A stretch of DNA of 64,000 nucleotides. Source: Flavobacteriaceae bacterium (GTDB taxonomy: Bacteria; Bacteroidota; Bacteroidia; Flavobacteriales; Flavobacteriaceae). The translations under genes and the position numbers were made by a program. The stretch is from contig JAGYKX010000005.1 in NCBI GenBank assembly GCA_018401115.1, positions 992,001-1,056,000 on the forward strand. The letters run 5' to 3'. Shown here in pieces: positions 7,699 through 17,681 of this stretch. Positions within the stretch are counted from its first letter, which is position 1, and each line of letters opens with the position of its first letter. Under the pieces are notes generated by a model, which was not told the origin of the DNA, ran no database searches, and saw nothing but the letters and a program-made list of their open reading frames with translations.

Positions 7699-10083
7699 AT
7701 GATAGGATTCAGTACCCGAAACTTTTGGGCTACCACTGCTAGAATTATTCTTAGAAATAGGATCACTATCCTTATTGGGGTATTTCTCTTCACTACTTTC
7801 ATGGCCATGCAATGGAAGAACATGCGTTTTTCCAATACAGAAGCCAACTTACTTCCAGACAACCACCCTGTAAACCTAGCCTATAAAGACTTTGTTTCAC
7901 GCTTTGGTGAAGAGGGCAACATTATAGCCATTGCCATAAAGGACAGCGCATTATTTGAGCTGAATAATTTTAAAAAATGGAATAGATTAAGCAAACAATT
8001 GGCAGCATTCCCCGAGGTTATTGCCGTACTTTCCACAGACAACTTAAAGCTTTTAGAGCGATCGGAAACAGAGGGAAAGTTTGTTTTTTCTCCTTTTAAA
8101 GGAAGTCAGGCTAAAGATCAGAAAAGTTTAGACAAACACCTACAAGACCTTTATCAAAACCAGCCTTTTTATGACCAATTGCTCTTTAACAAAGAGACCG
8201 GCACATTGAGAACACTGGTCTATTTAGACAAGGAGATCATCAATACTTCTGTTAGAAAAGACTTTGTCCTTAGAGACCTCAAAATACTCTTAAAAGACTT
8301 CGAAGAAGACAGTGGATTAGTTCCTCATATTTCAGGCATGCCTTACATTAGGACTATGAATGCCCAAAGTATTATTGACGAAATTGGGTTATTCATATTA
8401 GGCGCCCTTGGGGTTACCTCTATTATATTTTTCTTCTTTTTCAGAAGTGTTAGGGCCACAATAATTTCCATGGCAGTGGTTATTATTGGAGTGATGTGGT
8501 CCTTTGGGGTATTGGGATTACTTGAATATGAAATCACGGTGCTTACCGCATTAATTCCTCCTTTAATCATTGTAATAGGAATTCCAAATTGTATTTTCCT
8601 CATCAACAAATACCAACAAGAAGCCCAGAAACACGGTAATAAAGCACTCTCTTTGCAGCGTGTTATTGCTAAAATTGGAAACGCCACTCTAATGACCAAT
8701 GTAACGACCGCTGCTGGATTTGCTACTTTTATCATTACAGAGAGCACCCTGTTAAAAGAGTTTGGAATTGTTGCTTCTATTAACATCATTGGAATATTTA
8801 TTCTCTCCTTACTCATCATTCCCATCGTTTACTCATTCATGTCTATGCCTAAAGAAAAACACTTAAGGCATTTGAATAAAAAATGGATTGATGGTTTTGT
8901 TGGGAGTATGGAAAAAATCGTAAAAGGACACAGAATTGCAGTTTACATTGTGTCTATCTTACTATTGATTACTAGCATTATAGGAATATATCAAATAAAA
9001 ACTTCTGGAAGTCCTATCGAAGACATGCCAAAGGACAAGGCTTTCTTTAAGGATATACGCTTTTTTGAACAAGAATTCAACGCTATTATGCCCATTGAAA
9101 TTGTCATAGACACAAAGAGACCCAATGGCGTATTGAGACCAAGCAATCTAAAGCAAATGGACGCTTTAAGTCAGTTCATAGAAGAAACACCGGAGCTTTC
9201 AAAACCTATATCGGTAGTGAATTTGGCCAAATACGCCAAACAAGCCTATTACAACAATTTACCTAAATACTACCAACTTCCTACCTCCCAAGAAAGGGGT
9301 TTTATTTTATCTGCCGCTCAAGGCGCTAATACCGATCAGGATATACTCAAAAATTTTACAGATTCCACTGGTCAAGTGGCCAGACTTTCTACCGCAATTA
9401 AAGATGTAGAGACCGATCAAATGGAACAGGTTGAATTAGACTTGTTAGAAAAAATAGATAAATTATTCCCCAAAGAGCGCTACAATGTAATGCTAACAGG
9501 AAAAGCGCTGCTTTTTTTAAAAGGAACAAAATACCTAATTAAAAATCTGATCATGTCATTGGCATTAGCGATCTTTCTGATCGCCTTATTTATGGCCTAC
9601 CTATTTAGGTCCTTTAGAATGATTGTGATCTCTCTTATTCCTAACCTACTCCCATTACTGATCACTGCAGGAATGATGGGCTTTATTGGGGTACCTATAA
9701 AACCTTCTACCATATTAGTATTTAGTATTGCCTTTGGGATATCTGTAGACGACACTATTCACTTTTTAGCCAAATACCGACAAGAACTCATCGCCAATAA
9801 ATGGCGTATAAAACCTTCCGTTTACGCTGCATTGAAAGAAACAGGCATAAGTATGTTTTACACTTCAATTGTGTTGTTCTTTGGATTTTCTGTTTTTACC
9901 ATATCTAGCTTTGGCGGAACAATAGCTTTGGGGGGGCTTGTATCTGCTACATTGCTCTTTGCTATGCTATCTAACTTAATCTTATTACCCTCTCTTTTAT
10001 TGTCTTTAGAAAAGAGTATAGCCAATAAACAGACACTCAAAAAACCTCAAATAGATATTTTACCAAAAGAAAGTGAAACTTAA
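7699..10083 (+). CDS. RND superfamily exporter, MMPL type
   Basis: 794 residues with two similar halves. Each has one membrane segment, a soluble domain of ~200 residues and a block of five to six membrane helices (residues ~225-395 and ~620-775). This is the two-times-six layout of RND/MMPL transporters. The second half carries FSIAFGISVDDTIHFLAKYR, the acidic helix motif expected for proton coupling. The substrate cannot be told from sequence; lipids or hydrophobic compounds are typical for the family. It follows frr after 21 bases and is followed by asnS, which has its own promoter. Confidence 0.82.
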   Translation: MIGFSTRNFWATTARIILRNRITILIGVFLFTTFMAMQWKNMRFSNTEANLLPDNHPVNLAYKDFVSRFGEEGNIIAIAIKDSALFELNNFKKWNRLSKQLAAFPEVIAVLSTDNLKLLERSETEGKFVFSPFKGSQAKDQKSLDKHLQDLYQNQPFYDQLLFNKETGTLRTLVYLDKEIINTSVRKDFVLRDLKILLKDFEEDSGLVPHISGMPYIRTMNAQSIIDEIGLFILGALGVTSIIFFFFFRSVRATIISMAVVIIGVMWSFGVLGLLEYEITVLTALIPPLIIVIGIPNCIFLINKYQQEAQKHGNKALSLQRVIAKIGNATLMTNVTTAAGFATFIITESTLLKEFGIVASINIIGIFILSLLIIPIVYSFMSMPKEKHLRHLNKKWIDGFVGSMEKIVKGHRIAVYIVSILLLITSIIGIYQIKTSGSPIEDMPKDKAFFKDIRFFEQEFNAIMPIEIVIDTKRPNGVLRPSNLKQMDALSQFIEETPELSKPISVVNLAKYAKQAYYNNLPKYYQLPTSQERGFILSAAQGANTDQDILKNFTDSTGQVARLSTAIKDVETDQMEQVELDLLEKIDKLFPKERYNVMLTGKALLFLKGTKYLIKNLIMSLALAIFLIALFMAYLFRSFRMIVISLIPNLLPLLITAGMMGFIGVPIKPSTILVFSIAFGISVDDTIHFLAKYRQELIANKWRIKPSVYAALKETGISMFYTSIVLFFGFSVFTISSFGGTIALGGLVSATLLFAMLSNLILLPSLLLSLEKSIANKQTLKKPQIDILPKESET

Positions 10084-10093
10084 GTGATTAAAC

Positions 10094-10101
10094 TATCTTT
10101 G
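10094..10101 (+). promoter_or_regulatory. -7 promoter element of asnS
   Basis: TATCTTTG is a full match to TAnnTTTG, 30 nt upstream of the asnS ATG. No convincing -33 TTG is visible. Confidence 0.5.
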
Positions 10102-10131
10102 TCTTTTAACTGAATAGGAATACAAACAACC

Positions 10132-11565
10132 ATGATTACACCGAGAATTAAAACCATTTTACAAGATGTAGCCCCATTGACCAACCTAACGGTTCAAGGA
10201 TGGGTAAGAAGTTTTAGAAGCAACCGTTTTATTGCCTTAAACGACGGATCTTGTTTGGAAAATTTGCAATGTGTCATAGACTTTAACTCTTTATCAGAAG
10301 AACTTATAAAGAAAATCACTGTTGGGACTGCATTAAAAATAACTGGCACACTTCAGGAAAGTGAAGGAAAAGGCCAACGTGTGGAAATTCAAGCAACTGA
10401 AGTAGTAATTTTAGGCGTATCTGATCCAGAAACATATCCTATTCAACCCAAAAAACACTCTCTTGAATTTTTGAGACAAAACGCACACCTCAGAGTAAGA
10501 ACCAATACATTTAGTGCTATTATGCGCGTTAGATCTGCACTGTCGTTTGCCGTACACCAATACTTTAGGAGCCAAGATTTTAACTACGTTCACACGCCTA
10601 TTGTCACTGGGTCAGATGCTGAAGGTGCAGGAGAAATGTTCCGCGTTAGCACCTTAGACGCGAAAAATCCACCTTTAGATACTAATGGTGCTATAGACTA
10701 TCGTGAAGATTTCTTTGGCAAAGAAACAAATTTGACTGTTTCAGGGCAACTAGAAGCTGAAACCTATGCTATGGCTCTAGGTAAAGTATATACTTTTGGG
10801 CCAACTTTTAGAGCAGAAAATTCTAATACTTCTAGGCATTTAGCAGAATTTTGGATGATCGAGCCAGAAATGGCTTTTTATGATTTAGATGCGAATATGG
10901 ATCTGGCAGAAGACTTCATTCAAAATGTAATTCAATACGTTTTAACACATTGCAAAGAAGACTTGGTGTTTTTAGAAAAAAGACTTTTGGAGGAAGAAAA
11001 ACAAAAGCCTCAAAATGACCGCAGTGAAATGCCTCTGTTAGAAAAGTTACAATTTGTGGTAGGCCAAAACTTTGTGAGATTGAGCTACACAGAAGCTATT
11101 GAAATACTTCAAAACAGCACACCAAATAAGAAAAAGAAGTTCAAGTATCCCATTACAGGTTGGGGTGTAGATCTACAAAGTGAGCACGAACGCTTCTTGG
11201 TTGAAAAACACTTTAAGTGTCCCGTAATTTTATTCGATTACCCAGCAGACATTAAAGCATTTTATATGCGCCTAAATGAAGACAAGAAAACCGTTAGAGC
11301 CATGGATATTTTATTTCCTGGCATTGGAGAGATTGTGGGAGGTTCTCAAAGAGAAGAGCGCTTAGAAGTGCTAGAAGAAAGAATGGCATCTATGGGTATT
11401 GACGACAAAGAACTGTGGTGGTACAAAGACCTCAGAAAATACGGTTCTGCAGTACATTCAGGTTTTGGATTAGGATTTGAACGTTTGGTACTTTTTACCA
11501 CGGGTATGGGAAACATTAGAGATGTAATCCCCTTTCCAAGAACACCACAGAACGCAGAATTTTAA
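10132..11565 (+). CDS. asnS: Asparaginyl-tRNA synthetase
   Basis: 477 residues. It charges tRNA-Asn. It has an N-terminal OB-fold anticodon-binding domain ([20 protein letters not shown], residues ~21-40) and a class II catalytic core. Motif 2 is [17 protein letters not shown] and motif 3 is [12 protein letters not shown] near the C-terminus. The Asn-type rather than Asp-type sequence around motif 2 and the length support AsnRS. rpoN follows 55 bases later. Confidence 0.96.
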   Translation: MITPRIKTILQDVAPLTNLTVQGWVRSFRSNRFIALNDGSCLENLQCVIDFNSLSEELIKKITVGTALKITGTLQESEGKGQRVEIQATEVVILGVSDPETYPIQPKKHSLEFLRQNAHLRVRTNTFSAIMRVRSALSFAVHQYFRSQDFNYVHTPIVTGSDAEGAGEMFRVSTLDAKNPPLDTNGAIDYREDFFGKETNLTVSGQLEAETYAMALGKVYTFGPTFRAENSNTSRHLAEFWMIEPEMAFYDLDANMDLAEDFIQNVIQYVLTHCKEDLVFLEKRLLEEEKQKPQNDRSEMPLLEKLQFVVGQNFVRLSYTEAIEILQNSTPNKKKKFKYPITGWGVDLQSEHERFLVEKHFKCPVILFDYPADIKAFYMRLNEDKKTVRAMDILFPGIGEIVGGSQREERLEVLEERMASMGIDDKELWWYKDLRKYGSAVHSGFGLGFERLVLFTTGMGNIRDVIPFPRTPQNAEF

Positions 11566-11620
11566 AACTTTCTCAATCACTTTTTTTTGTAACTTAAGAT
11601 ATTGAATTCTTTAGTATCTC

Positions 11621-13084
11621 ATGCTTAAACAGTATCTTCAATACAAACTTTCTCAAAAGCTATCTCCACAACAGATTCAGCTCATGAAGCTCATTCAATT
11701 GCCTACACAGGCATTTGAGCAACGTCTTAGACAAGAACTAGAGGAAAATCCGGCCTTAGAACCAGGTAAAGAAATAGTAGAGGGTACTGAAGATATTTAT
11801 GAGGACAATTACGAGGAAGATTTCAATGAAGACAGTGAACACATAGATGCAGAAGATATTAATATCGATGAATATCTGAGTGACGACGAAATCCCTGACT
11901 ACAAAACACAGTCTAACAATTACTCAGAAGACCAAGACGATAAGGTTATTCCTTATGCAGCTGCAACCACTTTTTACCAACACTTATTAGCCCAGCTACA
12001 ACAACAATTTATTCCAGAACAGGATTGGGCAATTGCAGAATTTTTGATAGGAAGTGTAGACGAAACAGGCTATATAAGAAGGCCCCTACCCGACTTAGTA
12101 GACGACCTTGCATTTACGGAGAACTTATATACAGATGAGCAACAAGTCAAAAACGTGCTTAGAAGTATACAACAATTAGATCCTGCTGGTGTGGGAGCAA
12201 CAAGTTTACAAGAATGCTTATTACTACAATTAGAAAGAAAGACTCCTACTAAGGCTGTTCAGTTGGCCCAAGAATTACTAGAACGCTCATTTGAGGCTTT
12301 TTCCAAGAAACATTACGACAAACTTATTTTAAAGCACAACCTTTCTGAAAACGACTTAAAAGAGGCTTTACTGGTGATAGAAAAGCTTAATCCAAAGCCT
12401 GGAAGTGCTTTTTCAGATGGCGCAAAGATCATCTCACACATTGTGCCCGATTTTACTTTAAAAATAGTAGATGGTGCCTTGGAACTTTTGCTCAATGGGA
12501 GAAATGCTCCTGAGCTTCACGTCTCAAGATCCTACAACGACATGTTAGCAGGATACAAAGAAACTAAGCAAAAAACCCATGCTCAAAAAGAAACCGTGAG
12601 TTTCATTAAGCAAAAGTTAGATGCTGCAAAATGGTTTATTGAAGCGATTAAACAGCGGCAACAAACTCTTTACCTAACCATGGGAGCCATAGTAGACTTT
12701 CAAAAAGCGTATTTTTTAAGTGGTGATGAGCGAAAACTCAAACCGATGATTTTAAAGGATATTGCAGATCTAATTGATATGGATATTTCTACAGTGTCTC
12801 GAGTGGCAAATAGTAAATACATAGACACTCCCTATGGCACTAAACTAGTGAAAAGCTACTTCTCAGAAGGTATGAAAAATGAAAAAGGAGAAGATGTTTC
12901 TACCCGGGAGATAAAAAAAATTGTAGAACAACTCATTAAAAAAGAGGATAAGAAAAAACCACTCACAGATGACAAATTGGCTTTAATTCTCAAAGAAAAA
13001 GGCTTCCCCATTGCTAGGAGAACTGTCGCAAAATACCGAGAGCAATTAGAGCTCCCTGTAGCCAGATTAAGGAAAGAAATCTAA
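11621..13084 (+). CDS. rpoN: RNA polymerase sigma-54 factor
   Basis: 487 residues. It directs transcription from -24/-12 promoters with AAA+ enhancer-binding activators. Region I is Gln/Leu rich (residues 1-48, LSPQQIQLMKLIQLP). Region II is very acidic (~50-110). The core-binding region and helix-turn-helix follow (DIADLIDMDISTVSRVANSKY). The RpoN box ARRTVAKYREQL lies near the C-terminus. No enhancer-binding protein is encoded in the window. A bidirectional terminator separates it from the convergent ExbD gene. Confidence 0.96.
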   Translation: MLKQYLQYKLSQKLSPQQIQLMKLIQLPTQAFEQRLRQELEENPALEPGKEIVEGTEDIYEDNYEEDFNEDSEHIDAEDINIDEYLSDDEIPDYKTQSNNYSEDQDDKVIPYAAATTFYQHLLAQLQQQFIPEQDWAIAEFLIGSVDETGYIRRPLPDLVDDLAFTENLYTDEQQVKNVLRSIQQLDPAGVGATSLQECLLLQLERKTPTKAVQLAQELLERSFEAFSKKHYDKLILKHNLSENDLKEALLVIEKLNPKPGSAFSDGAKIISHIVPDFTLKIVDGALELLLNGRNAPELHVSRSYNDMLAGYKETKQKTHAQKETVSFIKQKLDAAKWFIEAIKQRQQTLYLTMGAIVDFQKAYFLSGDERKLKPMILKDIADLIDMDISTVSRVANSKYIDTPYGTKLVKSYFSEGMKNEKGEDVSTREIKKIVEQLIKKEDKKKPLTDDKLALILKEKGFPIARRTVAKYREQLELPVARLRKEI

Positions 13085-13101
13085 CACATAACCATAAAAA
13101 A

Positions 13102-13128
13102 AGCCCGCACAATGTGCGGGCTTTTTTT
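13102..13128. terminator. Bidirectional terminator between rpoN and exbD
   Basis: AGCCCGCAC-AAT-GTGCGGGCT, a 9-bp GC-rich stem flanked by A-run and T-run, so it works in both directions for the two converging genes. Confidence 0.92.
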
Positions 13129-13144
13129 ATGAATTAGCTAACTG

Positions 13145-13627
13145 TTATTGTAAGTTTCTAAAAGCGTCTCCCTCGTAAGTGGTGTAATTTACTTTAAGTG
13201 CATTTACTTTTCTGAGTTCTAACTTAATGTCAGATATAATACCCATATTGGCATTCTTATCTACTTTGAGCGCAGTTGTCAATACATTCTGTAATTCTTG
13301 CGGCTTTTTAGCGCGCTCAGACAAAATATAATCTCCTACATCAGTGGCATTAGCAAACTTATCATTCAATTGAATTTTAGTTTCTGTTCCAAAAACTTTC
13401 TGGTACTCCTGAGTGGGCGCTCCAGCATAGATATATATAATTCTATCCTTTTTCTCTAACTTCTTAATCTCGTTAGCGTTTGGAAGAATATTATCTACTT
13501 TTAAAGAACTGTCTTTCATTACGGTTACTGTCATGAAAAAGAACAAAAGCATAAATACAATATCTGGTAAAGAAGCTGTAGATACCGCTGGTATATCACC
13601 GTCTTTCTTTTTACTAAACTTAGACAT
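13145..13627 (-). CDS. exbD: ExbD/TolR family biopolymer transport protein (second copy)
   Basis: 160 residues. One membrane helix (residues ~20-43, LPDIVFMLLFFFMTVTV) carries the Asp used for proton movement, followed by a periplasmic domain. Last gene of a four-gene cluster (ExbB, small membrane protein, ExbD, ExbD) that energises TonB-dependent outer-membrane transport, 23 bases after the preceding ExbD gene. It is more basic at its N-terminus than the other ExbD. Two ExbD proteins beside one ExbB is a common arrangement in Bacteroidota. Confidence 0.9.
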   Translation of the reverse strand: MSKFSKKKDGDIPAVSTASLPDIVFMLLFFFMTVTVMKDSSLKVDNILPNANEIKKLEKKDRIIYIYAGAPTQEYQKVFGTETKIQLNDKFANATDVGDYILSERAKKPQELQNVLTTALKVDKNANMGIISDIKLELRKVNALKVNYTTYEGDAFRNLQ

Positions 13628-13650
13628 ATTTAATGTTTTTTGCTTTGTTA

Positions 13651-14271
13651 TTAATTATTTGACGTTTCCGCTTCAGAGAACTTCTGTGGAAATAAATCCT
13701 GAATAGTCTTTACTTTCTCCTTGAGATCATCCTTCAAACTCTCTGGCGTTTCCGGATTTAAGTAAGCAGCTTCCATAGATGTAAAATCACGTTTAAACAA
13801 ACGTTGTGACTCTCTGTTTCTAAGGTCATTATATGCACCTACAATTTCGTTTTGAACGGTAATGTAAGTACCATAAGGGGTTTCTCTGTCGTTCTTTAAA
13901 GATATAATAGCCTTTGAAGGGTTATCTGAAGAAGATGCGTTTCTTGCACCTTGGCAATAATTACAGTAATCAGCAGTTCCAGAAGGAGCACCTCCGTTGT
14001 CTAGAAAAGCCATAGCTTTTTCTCTTAATTTAGATACTTCTAATAACTCTTCATCTGCAAATAACTGTCCATTCTTATTGATAATTACTTCAAAGATATT
14101 TTTCTGTTTAATGACCACATCCGTTTCTGGCGGCTCAATAGGTGGCAACATTCTGTCCAAGCCTGCATCTGTTTCAATAGTAGTTGTTACTAAGAAAAAG
14201 ATCAGTAGCAAGAAAGCGATGTCTGCCATAGACCCGGCATTAACTTCTGGTGGTGCTCCTCTTTTTGGCAT
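13651..14271 (-). CDS. exbD: ExbD/TolR family biopolymer transport protein (first copy)
   Basis: 206 residues. The helix at residues ~12-34 (SMADIAFLLLIFFLVTTT) holds the conserved Asp. The periplasmic part is longer than in E. coli ExbD (141 residues) and contains a Cys pair (DYCNYCQG) in an inserted segment, possibly a disulfide. It sits between the small membrane protein gene and the second exbD in one minus-strand transcript. The family is certain; the purpose of the insert is not known. Confidence 0.9.
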   Translation of the reverse strand: MPKRGAPPEVNAGSMADIAFLLLIFFLVTTTIETDAGLDRMLPPIEPPETDVVIKQKNIFEVIINKNGQLFADEELLEVSKLREKAMAFLDNGGAPSGTADYCNYCQGARNASSSDNPSKAIISLKNDRETPYGTYITVQNEIVGAYNDLRNRESQRLFKRDFTSMEAAYLNPETPESLKDDLKEKVKTIQDLFPQKFSEAETSNN

Positions 14272-14282
14272 ACTTCAGTTAT

Positions 14283-14726
14283 TTATTTAGTGAAAAATCT
14301 CTTTATTCCTGGGATCACCATTAAAGCAACTGCTATAATAGTTAATAAGAAAAACATATTTAATCCCATACCAATATTTTTAACAGTGCTCTCTGAAGTT
14401 GGATTACCATTGTCTGCCATAGCAGTCAAATCAATATCCGTACCAGAAGCAGCAATGTAAGAAACAAGTACTAAGGCTAAGAAACCGCCAATAGAAAATA
14501 AGGCTTTCTTAAGACTCTCTTTGGTTGAAAAAAGTTTTTTAAAGGCAAAGATGAAGCTAGAGACTACAGCTACCGCTAAAAGCAGGTAAGTAATCGTGAA
14601 CATCAAAGACATTGCCGTACTGTCTACCGCTTCAGAAGCGGGTGCATCTGCGCTGGGCAATTGGAACCATAAAATAGCGCCAATCAGTCCAAAAACGGCC
14701 AATGCAATTTTTAATATTTTGTGCAT
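14283..14726 (-). CDS. Small membrane protein of the ExbB-ExbD cluster
   Basis: 147 residues with about four hydrophobic segments (residues ~5-20, 40-65, 78-95 and 120-140) and no motif I recognise. It lies 25 bases after exbB and 11 bases before exbD on the same strand. A part in the Ton motor complex is a reasonable guess from position only. The N-terminus may also act as an uncleaved signal anchor. Confidence 0.75.
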   Translation of the reverse strand: MHKILKIALAVFGLIGAILWFQLPSADAPASEAVDSTAMSLMFTITYLLLAVAVVSSFIFAFKKLFSTKESLKKALFSIGGFLALVLVSYIAASGTDIDLTAMADNGNPTSESTVKNIGMGLNMFFLLTIIAVALMVIPGIKRFFTK

Positions 14727-14751
14727 AATATTGCGTATTTAATGGTTCTTA

Positions 14752-15480
14752 TTATTTTTTGTGGTCTACCAGCATATCAATTAATGCGATAGAAGAATCT
14801 TCCATATCGTTTACAATACCATCGATCTTAGCGATAATGTAGTTGTAAAAAATCTGTAAGATAATAGCCGTAATAAGACCAAATACAGTAGTTAAAAGTG
14901 CTACCTGAATATCACCTGCAATAAGAGATGCACTCAAGTTACCCACAGCTGCAATTTTCTGGAAGGCCTGGATCATCCCAATTACCGTACCCATGAAACC
15001 AAGCATTGGTGCAATAGCGATAAATAAAGACAACCAAGATACATTTTTCTCTAATTGACCCATTTGAACACCACCATAAGCAACAACTGCCTTCTCAGCA
15101 GACTCAACACTTTCACCAGCTCTGTCTAATCCTTGGTAAAAAATAGAAGCAACAGGTCCTTTTGTGTCTCTACATAATTCTTTAGCAGCATTTACACCAC
15201 CAGATTTTAAAGCTTCTTCAACAGCTTCTTTTAATTTTGTTGTATTCGTTGTAGCCAAGTTTAAGAAGATAATTCTTTCAATTGCTACAGCCAATCCTAG
15301 GATTAAACAAAGTAATACAATCCCCATGAAGGATGCACCCCCTTGGATAAATTGTTCTTTAAGAACTTGAGTGAAACCTTTTTCGGCAGCAGCTTCCTGA
15401 ACTAGTGTTACTGCACTTGCTGTACTTGTACTTAATACAAATAACCCAGACATGGCTAGGATAGAGAATGATCTTTTCAT
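14752..15480 (-). CDS. exbB: MotA/TolQ/ExbB proton channel family protein
   Basis: 242 residues. It begins with a cleavable-looking hydrophobic segment (MKRSFSILAMSGLFVLSTSTASA), followed by three channel helices. The conserved LFIAIAPMLGFMGTVIGMI (helix 2) and GDIQVALLTTVFGLITAI (helix 3) are typical of ExbB/TolQ. With ExbD it forms the proton-driven stator that powers TonB. First gene of the four-gene minus-strand operon; only AT-rich DNA lies between it and the tRNA-Ser gene. Confidence 0.93.
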   Translation of the reverse strand: MKRSFSILAMSGLFVLSTSTASAVTLVQEAAAEKGFTQVLKEQFIQGGASFMGIVLLCLILGLAVAIERIIFLNLATTNTTKLKEAVEEALKSGGVNAAKELCRDTKGPVASIFYQGLDRAGESVESAEKAVVAYGGVQMGQLEKNVSWLSLFIAIAPMLGFMGTVIGMIQAFQKIAAVGNLSASLIAGDIQVALLTTVFGLITAIILQIFYNYIIAKIDGIVNDMEDSSIALIDMLVDHKK

Positions 15481-15559
15481 TTTTTAAAAACTTAAATTTA
15501 GTTAGTTAATGGGTTAAAGATAAAAAAATTTTATAATTATTAAACGTAAAACTTCAAAG

Positions 15560-15647
15560 CAGAGAGGAAGGGATTCGAACCCTCGATACACTTTTGGTGT
15601 ATACACGCTTTCCAGGCGTGCGCCTTCGACCGCTCGGCCACCTCTCT
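15560..15647 (-). tRNA. tRNA-Ser (anticodon GGA)
   Basis: 88 nt, class II tRNA with a long variable arm. Acceptor stem AGAGAGG/CCTCTCT, anticodon stem CACGC/GCGTG with loop CTGGAAA (anticodon GGA, reading UCC and UCU), T-loop TTCGAAT. CCA is not encoded. It starts with A rather than the common G. Confidence 0.95.
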
Positions 15648-15713
15648 ATTGATGTTTTTAGGCAGGGCAAATAACAAAAAAAATGCTAATTAATGAAATT
15701 CTAATCGTTAATT

Positions 15714-16739
15714 TTATTGCATTTCTCCCCTCAAAGAAGTTTCAAATATGGTCTTAAATGTTCCTTTAGAGACACCACTCCCAAGCATATACATAAGCTT
15801 AGCCAAAGCAGCCTCTGTGCTAATATCCTTACCATTAAGTAGTTGTATTTTTTCCAGTCCTTTACTGGCCTCATAATGCCCCATCAAAACACTACCTCCA
15901 GAGCACTGTGTTACATTAACAATAATCAAGCCATTTTGAATAGCCTCAGATAAAATTACTATAAACCAGGGCGCCGTTGGAGCATTTCCAGCCCCATAAG
16001 TTTCCAGAACAACGGCTTTTAAGCCTTCTGAAAACAAAACAGATCGCATAAAAGAGGGAGAAATGCCTGGAAATAGTTTTAGAACCCCCACGTTGTGGTC
16101 CATTTTCTTATGGAATTTTGGATGTTTCCCTTTTTGGGGCTTAAAAAGCAATGACTTAGATACATTTAAAGAAACGCCTGATTGAGCCAGAGGAGCATAA
16201 TTTAAAGACTCAAACGCCTCAAAATGTGCTGCATTAATTTTTGTGGTTCTGTTGCCACGGTATAGCTTATATTCAAAATAAAGGCCTACCTCCTGTATTA
16301 CTGGTCGCCCATTTTCCTTTAGTGCAGCCAATTGAATGGAGGTAATTAAATTTTCTTTAGCATCTGTTCTTAAATCTCCAATAGGCAACTGGGATCCTGT
16401 AAAAATAACTGGTTTAGAAAGATTCTCAAACATAAAACTTAGCGCCGCAGCACTGTAACTCATGGTGTCACTCCCGTGAAGGATCACAAAACCATCATAA
16501 GAATCATAATGGGTTTCGATCATATCTACCATAGTAACCCACAAACTTGGATCTATATCACTTGAATCAATAGGTGTTTCAAACGAAATACACTCCGTCT
16601 CACAATCGAGTAGCTTCAATTCAGGAATTTGCTCCGCTATAGCGTCAAAGTTAAAGGCTTTTAAGGTGCCCGTTTCGGGATGTTTTACCATCCCTATAGT
16701 GCCACCGGTATACAAAAGAAGTATTTTTGATCTGGCCAT
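15714..16739 (-). CDS. ansA: Type I L-asparaginase (cytosolic form)
   Basis: 341 residues. It hydrolyses L-asparagine to aspartate and ammonia. The first active-site Thr is in YTGGTIGM (residues 10-17), the second in HGSDTMSY (88-95), and the catalytic Lys in RTDAKENL. There is no signal peptide, which fits the type I enzyme. The gene runs downstream toward the tRNA-Ser gene, 66 bases away. TatD follows upstream after a 174-bp gap that holds no feature I can name. Confidence 0.9.
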   Translation of the reverse strand: MARSKILLLYTGGTIGMVKHPETGTLKAFNFDAIAEQIPELKLLDCETECISFETPIDSSDIDPSLWVTMVDMIETHYDSYDGFVILHGSDTMSYSAAALSFMFENLSKPVIFTGSQLPIGDLRTDAKENLITSIQLAALKENGRPVIQEVGLYFEYKLYRGNRTTKINAAHFEAFESLNYAPLAQSGVSLNVSKSLLFKPQKGKHPKFHKKMDHNVGVLKLFPGISPSFMRSVLFSEGLKAVVLETYGAGNAPTAPWFIVILSEAIQNGLIIVNVTQCSGGSVLMGHYEASKGLEKIQLLNGKDISTEAALAKLMYMLGSGVSKGTFKTIFETSLRGEMQ

Positions 16740-16913
16740 AAAGAAATACAGTACTTAGTGAAGCTTATTACAATATTAAAGGACAACATTACGCAATATA
16801 AAGGACATTCAAAAAACAATATTTTAAAGTCGCGTAAAAAAACAAAAGTACAAACAAGCTTCTAACAACAGTCAAAAAATAAAATTTTAAAGCAAGGCCA
16901 ACTCTTTTGAATC

Positions 16914-17681
16914 TTACACCCCAAAAACAGCCTTTGAATTTTCTGTGGTAATGGCAGCAATGTCTTCCAGCGATTTTCCAGTAAGAAGCGCTAATCTTTC
17001 TGCTACCAAAGGAAGGTAGGCAGACGCATTTCTCTTTCCTCTGTAGGGGACTGGTGCCAAGTAAGGGGCATCGGTTTCTAAAACCAAATGAGACAAGTCA
17101 ATCTGATCTATAAAACGATCTAATCCACCATTTTTAAAAGTAAGCACCCCGCCTATCCCAAGTTTCATACCTAGAGATATGGCCCTATTGGCCTGAGAAA
17201 AGTCTCCGGTAAAACAATGGAAAATTCCTCTCAATAGTGGTCCTTTATGCGACTCCAATATCTCAAAAACGGCATCGAATGCATCTCTACAATGAATTAC
17301 AATAGGAAGCTGACGCTTTTTAGCCCATTCAATTTGTAAGTGAAAGGCCTCTTGCTGCTGTTTTAAAAAGGATTTGTCCCAGTAAAGATCCATCCCAATT
17401 TCTCCCACGGCAACCGCTTGGGCCTCATCCAGAAAAGACTCTAGTACTGCTAGCTCTTCTCGGAAATTTTCTTTGACATGGGTGGGATGAAGACCACTCA
17501 TCAAAAACATATTCAACGGAAAAGCGTTTTTTAATTCCCGCATTTTAGACAGATACGTACTGTCTATGGCAGGAAGAAAAAAACGCTTTACACCTTTATT
17601 GAGTGCTTCTTGAATCACCTCATCTCTGTCTTCAGCAAAAGATTCACTGTACAAATGGGTATGGGTGTCTGTAAATACCAC
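16914..17681 (-). CDS. tatD: TatD family metal-dependent DNase/hydrolase
   Basis: 255 residues, TIM-barrel hydrolase. Metal ligands are visible in order: DTHTHLY (5-11), VGEIGMDLYWD (~92), VIHCRD, HCFTGD and ETDAPYLAP near residue 200. Family members act as 3'-5' exonucleases or DNases. The ATG overlaps the sucB stop codon, so it is translated after sucB in the sucA-sucB-tatD transcript. The specific substrate here is not known. Confidence 0.9.
   Translation of the reverse strand: MVFTDTHTHLYSESFAEDRDEVIQEALNKGVKRFFLPAIDSTYLSKMRELKNAFPLNMFLMSGLHPTHVKENFREELAVLESFLDEAQAVAVGEIGMDLYWDKSFLKQQQEAFHLQIEWAKKRQLPIVIHCRDAFDAVFEILESHKGPLLRGIFHCFTGDFSQANRAISLGMKLGIGGVLTFKNGGLDRFIDQIDLSHLVLETDAPYLAPVPYRGKRNASAYLPLVAERLALLTGKSLEDIAAITTENSKAVFGV

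Noticed and set aside
8343..8825. 160-codon antisense frame in the MMPL exporter
   Set aside because: Shadow of the membrane-helix coding strand; no motif, and it lies entirely inside a well-supported gene.
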